The position numbers and the translations under genes are program-made. Source: Enterococcus pingfangensis (GTDB lineage Bacteria > Bacillota > Bacilli > Lactobacillales > Enterococcaceae). Taken from it: a stretch of 64,000 nucleotides of DNA. The stretch's first letter is position 1; every line of letters begins with the position of its first letter. Positions 59,586-64,000 of the stretch are shown in pieces. A model generated the notes under the pieces. That model did not search any database and was not told the origin of the DNA. It worked only from the letters and a program-made list of their open reading frames with translations. The DNA is taken from contig NZ_BJDP01000001.1 in the NCBI RefSeq assembly GCF_005405205.1, positions 62,001 to 126,000 on the forward strand. Reading direction: 5' to 3'.

Positions 59586-59931
59586 AGCTTTTTTGTCAAA
59601 TCGTGTTGGTGGGGAATTAGTTTTGGTTCCCGTAAAAACACAAAATATTATAAAATAAAATGCATTAAATCATGTGTAAAAACCATATCCTCTAGGAATT
59701 TCTCACTCACAAAAATACAGTAATAAAATCTTTTAAAAACCTTTTAGAAGGTAAATATACTTATAACGCCTTTTTTAAATGTTAATTAAAGTTTTTAAAA
59801 AGTTTTTAAAAAAGAATGTTCTAAAGTGTAAAAAAGTTCTCGTTCTGTCTAATGAATAAGACTACCAGTAAATTTTTGATCAAAGCTTTTCCTATTATAT
59901 GGTAAACTGTCTTCAAGTGGGGTGTAGAAGA
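59586..59931 (+). other. AT-rich spacer ahead of the UPF0223 gene
   Basis: No gene is visible. It includes a short tandem repeat of AAAGTTTTTAA near 59788-59812 and an extended -10 (TGGTAAACT, 59900-59908) for the next gene. No riboswitch recognised. Confidence 0.6.
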
Positions 59932-60210
59932 ATGGCAAATTATAGTTATCCAATTGATGAAGATTGGACGCATGAGGAATTGACACTAGTGATTGATTTT
60001 TTTAATTTAGTTGAAGAAGCCAATGAAACTGGTATAGAAAAAGCAGCGTTTTTAGCAGGGTATAAAAGATTTAAAACGGTCGTGAAAAGTATTGGCGAAG
60101 AAAAAAGACTGGGACGTCAATTCCAAGAAGCTAGTGGCTATTCGATCTATCAGACGCTACAACAAGCAAAAGCTACAACGGGCAAACGCTTTAAAATGTC
60201 AGTGAATTGA
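59932..60210 (+). CDS. UPF0223 family protein
   Basis: 92 residues. The conserved start (N)YSYPIDEDWTHEELTLVIDFFNLVEEANE and the later RFKTVV...GYSIYQTLQQAK match UPF0223 (Bacillus YktA-like). Function unknown; soluble and helical. Start ATG 59932 is preceded by GGGGTG. It lies just ahead of the inositol monophosphatase gene and typA, a usual order in this group. Confidence 0.88.
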   Translation: MANYSYPIDEDWTHEELTLVIDFFNLVEEANETGIEKAAFLAGYKRFKTVVKSIGEEKRLGRQFQEASGYSIYQTLQQAKATTGKRFKMSVN

Positions 60211-60268
60211 TTAGATCGAGCATGTGTTTTATCAATCATAATAGTTGCAAGTTAGGGGGAATAAGCTA

Positions 60269-61030
60269 GTGGAAAAAGAGATTATTAGTTGGATCTATGA
60301 AGCCGCAGAAAAAATAAAAAAAGGGTTAGGCGAGTCGCTGAAAATTGATGAAAAGTCTGATCGAACTGATTTGGTGACGAATGTCGATAAAGAAGTACAG
60401 AACTTTCTTGTTGGAAAAATCAATACCTATGATCCGGATGCGAAAATTTTAGGCGAAGAAAATGGATTGGATCAAACACCCATTGATGAGGGGCGTGTTT
60501 TTGTAATTGATCCAATTGATGGCACGTTGAATTTCGTGATGCAGCAAGAAAATTTTTGTATTATGATTGCTGTTTATGAAAATGGCATCGGTCAGCTGGG
60601 TTTTATTTATGATGTGATGCGAGATGAACTTTTTTGGGGCGGCGCGAGAGTCGGTAAAGTCTTCTATAATAGGAAAGAAATCTCTGTACCGAAGAATAAA
60701 AAGTTAAATCAAGGGTTGATTGGGATGAATGCGGCACTTTATCGGCATAATTTCTATCATGCGCAAGATATTGGGAACACCTCTATGGGGATTCGGATTT
60801 TAGGCTGCGCAGGGCTTGAGTTTATCGCCATGATCAAAGGGACCCAAATTGGTTATATCAGCGTGCTGAGTCCATGGGATTATGCTGCTGGAAAAATTAT
60901 GCTGGATCAATTAGGCATGCCGTCATTCGGGGCAGATCAACAGCCATTAACTTTCCGGAAACGCGAGTTTTTTATCGGCGGAACGCAAGCTGTAGTGAAC
61001 GAAATCCAAGCATTTAATCGGGAGAATTAG
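60269..61030 (+). CDS. Inositol monophosphatase family protein
   Basis: 253 residues. Metal-dependent phosphatase fold with the motifs LGEEN, DPIDGTLNFV (about residues 83-92) and, near the C-terminus, SPWDYAAGKIML. The physiological substrate in Firmicutes is uncertain (inositol phosphate, sugar phosphates or pAp). Start is GTG 60269, with AGGGGGA eight bases upstream; the preceding in-frame ATG lies before the ribosome site. Confidence 0.88.
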   Translation: MEKEIISWIYEAAEKIKKGLGESLKIDEKSDRTDLVTNVDKEVQNFLVGKINTYDPDAKILGEENGLDQTPIDEGRVFVIDPIDGTLNFVMQQENFCIMIAVYENGIGQLGFIYDVMRDELFWGGARVGKVFYNRKEISVPKNKKLNQGLIGMNAALYRHNFYHAQDIGNTSMGIRILGCAGLEFIAMIKGTQIGYISVLSPWDYAAGKIMLDQLGMPSFGADQQPLTFRKREFFIGGTQAVVNEIQAFNREN

Positions 61031-61089
61031 TAAGGAAATTATTTTTCTGAAAAAATGAAAATGTTTTACTAACACTCTTGCGATTTTTC

Positions 61090-61098
61090 TGTTATAAT
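61090..61098 (+). promoter_or_regulatory. Extended -10 promoter of typA
   Basis: TGTTATAAT (TGn + perfect TATAAT), 46 bases before the TTG start. Confidence 0.65.
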
Positions 61099-61143
61099 TG
61101 TCAATCGAGTGAGTCTCGCGCTACAAGAAAAGGAGCAATTAAA

Positions 61144-62982
61144 TTGAAATACAGAGAAGATATTCGCAACGTGGCCATTATCGCCCACGTTGACCATGGT
61201 AAAACAACTTTAGTTGATGAAATGTTAAAACAATCAGATACCCTTGATAGCCATGTTCAGTTACAAGAACGGGCAATGGATTCAAATGCGTTAGAAAAAG
61301 AACGTGGAATCACAATCTTAGCAAAAAATACAGCAGTAAACTATAAAGATTACAAGATCAACATCATGGACACTCCTGGACATGCCGATTTCGGTGGTGA
61401 AGTTGAACGGATCATGAAAATGGTTGATGGTGTATTGTTAGTAGTCGATGCGTATGAAGGAACGATGCCGCAAACACGTTTCGTATTGAAAAAAGCATTG
61501 GAACAACATTTGACACCGATCGTGGTTGTTAATAAAATTGACAAACCTTCTGCTCGTCCGGAAGAAGTGGTCGATGAAGTATTAGAATTATTTATCGAAT
61601 TAGGCGCTGATGATGATCAGTTAGACTTCCCAGTGATGTATGCTTCTGCGATCAACGGAACTTCTAGTTTATCAGATGATCCTGCTTCACAAGAAGCAAC
61701 AATGGCTCCAATTTTCGATACAATCATTGAAAAAATCCCAGCACCAGTTGATAACAGCGACGAGCCGTTACAATTCCAAGTATCATTGCTAGATTACAAT
61801 GATTATGTTGGTCGTATCGGAATTGGCCGCGTTTTCCGCGGAAAAATGAAAGTCGGCGATCAAGTATCTGTTATGAAACTTGACGGCTCGATTAAAAACT
61901 TCCGTGTGACGAAAATTTTTGGTTTCTTCGGCTTGCAACGTTTAGAAATCTCAGAAGCAAAAGCTGGCGACTTGATCGCTGTTTCAGGGATGGAAGATAT
62001 TTTCGTCGGTGAAACAGTGACACCAATCGATCATCAAGAAGCATTGCCAGTTCTACACATTGACGAACCAACTTTACAAATGACTTTCTTAGTCAACAAT
62101 TCACCATTTGCAGGACGTGAAGGTAAATATGTGACTTCTCGTAAGATCGAAGAACGTTTGATGTCAGAATTGCATACCGATGTTTCATTACGTGTTGAAA
62201 ATACAGAATCTCCTGATGCTTGGACTGTTTCAGGCCGTGGCGAATTGCATTTGTCGATCTTGATCGAAAACATGCGTCGTGAAGGTTATGAATTACAAGT
62301 TTCTCGTCCAGAAGTTATCGAACGTATTGTTGATGGCGTGAGATGTGAACCGTTTGAACGAGTTCAGATCGACACACCGGAAGAATATATGGGTAGTGTG
62401 ATTGAAGCCTTGGGTCAACGTAAAGCAGAAATGCAAGACATGATCCATTCAGGCAACGGCCAAATCCGTTTGGTCTTCTTAGCACCAGCTCGCGGTTTGA
62501 TTGGATTCACTACTGAATTCTTATCAATGACTCGCGGTTACGGAATCATGAACCATACCTTCGATCAATATTTACCAATGATCCAAGGTGTAATCGGCGG
62601 ACGCCGCAACGGTGCATTGGTTTCTGTTGATAACGGAAAAGCAACGACTTACTCAATCATGAGTGTAGAAGAACGCGGAACAGTTTTCGTTGAACCAGGG
62701 ACAGAAATTTATGAAGGAATGATCGTTGGTGAAAATAGCCGTGATAAAGACTTAGGTGTCAACATCACGAAAGCAAAACAAATGACTAACGTTCGTTCTG
62801 CAAATAAAGACCAAACATCAGTCATCAAAAAACCGCGGATCTTATCATTAGAAGAATCTTTAGAATTCTTGAATGATGATGAATATTGCGAAATTACACC
62901 AGAATCAATTCGTCTGCGTAAACAACTTCTGAATAAAGCAGAACGCGAAAAAGCAGCGAAAAAACGCAAAGTAGCTGAATAA
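61144..62982 (+). CDS. typA: Ribosome-associated GTPase TypA/BipA
   Basis: 612 residues. Translational GTPase of the EF-G group that binds ribosomes, affecting stress growth and ribosome assembly at low temperature. G1 AHVDHGKT near residue 17, RGITI switch I, DTPGHAD (G3) and NKIDKP (G4) are intact, followed by domains II, III/V and the BipA-specific C-terminal domain. Start is TTG 61144, with AAGGAG upstream; a longer frame to 61078 includes promoter sequence and is not used. Confidence 0.96.
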   Translation: MKYREDIRNVAIIAHVDHGKTTLVDEMLKQSDTLDSHVQLQERAMDSNALEKERGITILAKNTAVNYKDYKINIMDTPGHADFGGEVERIMKMVDGVLLVVDAYEGTMPQTRFVLKKALEQHLTPIVVVNKIDKPSARPEEVVDEVLELFIELGADDDQLDFPVMYASAINGTSSLSDDPASQEATMAPIFDTIIEKIPAPVDNSDEPLQFQVSLLDYNDYVGRIGIGRVFRGKMKVGDQVSVMKLDGSIKNFRVTKIFGFFGLQRLEISEAKAGDLIAVSGMEDIFVGETVTPIDHQEALPVLHIDEPTLQMTFLVNNSPFAGREGKYVTSRKIEERLMSELHTDVSLRVENTESPDAWTVSGRGELHLSILIENMRREGYELQVSRPEVIERIVDGVRCEPFERVQIDTPEEYMGSVIEALGQRKAEMQDMIHSGNGQIRLVFLAPARGLIGFTTEFLSMTRGYGIMNHTFDQYLPMIQGVIGGRRNGALVSVDNGKATTYSIMSVEERGTVFVEPGTEIYEGMIVGENSRDKDLGVNITKAKQMTNVRSANKDQTSVIKKPRILSLEESLEFLNDDEYCEITPESIRLRKQLLNKAEREKAAKKRKVAE

Positions 62983-62990
62983 TTATCTTG

Positions 62991-63020
62991 AGACTACACT
63001 TTATAGTGTGGTCTTTTTTT
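62991..63020 (+). terminator. Intrinsic terminator after typA
   Basis: AGACtACACT / AGTGTgGTCT stem with T run. Confidence 0.85.
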
Positions 63021-63302
63021 AATTTAAGCAAGATAAATTTCTGACTTTTCAAATGATAAAGAACCGTTATGTTTCATATTTGCGTTTTGTTTCACGGAGT
63101 AATTGGATAAAAAAACTGATTTTTCGCGTTTTCAGTTGAGGTTTCTTGTTTGTAATCTTTATGTAATATTTGATTGGTTGTGCAAAAGTCAAAACCCGAA
63201 CGAAGAGTTTAGAAAAAGCTTAGTCTCACGTTTTTTTTCCCTTTTTGAAATTTTTCTATGTTATAATGTTGAAATCAAGATAGGAGATAGGAGGGAAGCA
63301 AA
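63021..63302 (+). other. AT-rich spacer before ylaN
   Basis: No gene supported. An extended -10 TGTTATAAT (63259-63267) is a good promoter for ylaN, 36 bases before its ATG. Confidence 0.6.
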
Positions 63303-63605
63303 ATGGAAAATATTTCTTCTGATTTTGCCGTTAAGGTGCTGCAAGAGGATGCTGATCGGATCAAACGTTTGATTCATAATCAAACGAATAGTTTGTGCAT
63401 CGCTCAATGTAAAGCTTTTGAAGAAGTCGTTGATACGCAAATGTATGGCTTCTCGCGTCAAGTCTTTTTTGCTGAAAAGGTAGGTATCTTGAAGCAAGGA
63501 GAAGGGCAGCGAATGCTTAGTGAATTAGAAGCTGAATTGAATCGTCTATATACAGAATTATACGAAACTCGTCAAGATCTGACGGATACCGACTGGGAGG
63601 CTTAG
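63303..63605 (+). CDS. ylaN: YlaN (UPF0358) family protein
   Basis: 100 residues, the family length. Recognised by FAVKVLQEDADRIKRLIHNQTNSLCIAQCKAFEEVVDTQMYGFSRQ. YlaN is essential in Bacillus under iron limitation and in recent work is linked to Fur and iron sensing; details should be treated as outside knowledge. AGGAGGGAAG precedes the ATG. The ftsW start is four bases after its stop, so the two genes are coupled. Confidence 0.92.
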   Translation: MENISSDFAVKVLQEDADRIKRLIHNQTNSLCIAQCKAFEEVVDTQMYGFSRQVFFAEKVGILKQGEGQRMLSELEAELNRLYTELYETRQDLTDTDWEA

Positions 63606-63608
63606 CCG

Positions 63609-64000
63609 TTGCCTAGTAAGATAAAGAAACGTCACTTTTTAGATTATAGTATTTTGCTTCCATATTTGATTTTGACCGTGATTGGTCTGATCTTTGTTTA
63701 TAGTTCAACGTCCTATTTATTGATTACAAATGACGCAAATCCAGCCAGCTTGGTGATGAATCAAGGGATTTTCTGGGGTTTAAGTTTAATCATAATTAGT
63801 TTGATGTACAAGATGAAAACAGATGTATTGAAGAGTCAGCAGTTGATTATTTCTGCAACGTATTTGATTCTTGCACTGTTGATTGTTGTCTTTTTTATTG
63901 GAGATGAAGTCAATGGAGCGAAAGGCTGGATTCGGATTGGTTCATTCAGCATGCAGCCGGCAGAATACTTGAAAATCATGGTTGTTTGGTATTTATCCTA
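63609..64000 (+). CDS. ftsW: Lipid II glycosyltransferase FtsW, 3' end missing
   Basis: Only the first 130 codons are in the window, open to the edge. SEDS-family: first membrane helix LLPYLILTVIGLIFVYSS, then several more, and the signature NGAKGWIRIGSFSMQPAE. In this neighbourhood (after ylaN) it is FtsW, the septal peptidoglycan polymerase, rather than RodA. Start is TTG 63609, eight bases after GGGAGG. Confidence 0.9.
   Translation, partial: MPSKIKKRHFLDYSILLPYLILTVIGLIFVYSSTSYLLITNDANPASLVMNQGIFWGLSLIIISLMYKMKTDVLKSQQLIISATYLILALLIVVFFIGDEVNGAKGWIRIGSFSMQPAEYLKIMVVWYLS

Noticed and set aside
63185-63205. PurBox-like CCCGAACG ahead of ylaN
   Set aside because: Only the CCGAAC core fits; flanks and a partner box are missing and it is not next to a purine gene.
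63103-63372. An 89-codon plus-strand frame between typA and ylaN
   Set aside because: Overlaps the ylaN promoter, ribosome site and first codons; composition is that of AT-rich non-coding DNA.

Overview
This 64 kb window looks like chromosomal backbone of a low-GC Gram-positive coccus of the Lactobacillales, most probably Enterococcus or a close relative. The evidence is the AT-rich Firmicutes codon use, strong AGGAGG ribosome binding sites, U-tailed intrinsic terminators, Firmicutes-only genes (dnaB-dnaI primosome pair, perR, CtsR-controlled clpB, purS, UPF0223, ylaN), and the order pdhABCD - UPF0223 - inositol phosphatase - typA - ylaN - ftsW. Species cannot be decided from this sequence alone. 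I see no insertion sequence, phage, CRISPR array, rRNA or tRNA. Nearly all genes are on the plus strand; only three are on the minus strand (quinone oxidoreductase-like, CorA-like, and a small hypothetical).

Layout. 1-9 kb: cystine transporter (partial), VOC protein, PPP-type phosphatase, DMT exporter, tex-sprT, murC, a MaoC-like hot-dog protein and a Bax-inhibitor-1 membrane protein. 9-19.6 kb: DNA replication and repair run polA, mutM, coaE, nrdR, dnaB, dnaI, followed by trmK, a NIF3-like protein and pepT. 19.6-31 kb: a flippase-like membrane protein, an oxidoreductase, clpB with a CtsR box, a LysM glucosaminidase, cysK, perR, the ald-tdcB amino acid deamination pair behind a long leader with cre-like sites, and a CorA-like channel.

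31-48.6 kb is a purine locus: xpt-pbuX behind a guanine riboswitch, purEK and purB, then purCSQLFMNHD, and finally guaC. PurR-type operators (ACGAAC cores) lie upstream of purE, purC and guaC. The locus thus combines salvage, complete de novo IMP synthesis and the GMP-to-IMP return step. The pur genes are split into two blocks by a small minus-strand hypothetical gene whose promoter overlaps a good CcpA cre site.

48.7-54 kb: a MocR-type regulator translationally coupled to a nitroreductase, then mgtA behind an M-box Mg2+ riboswitch. 54-60 kb: the four-gene pyruvate dehydrogenase operon, whose E2 has two nearly identical lipoyl domains. 60-64 kb: UPF0223, inositol monophosphatase family, typA, ylaN and the start of ftsW.

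I did not find an obviously new multi-gene system. The most interesting leads are small: an unexplained ~180 nt polA leader, an upstream ORF overlapping the mgtA start, the cre-controlled antisense gene inside the pur cluster, the GC-structured pdh 5' region, a possible 38-codon ORF in the ald leader, and a perfect inverted repeat in front of the MocR gene.
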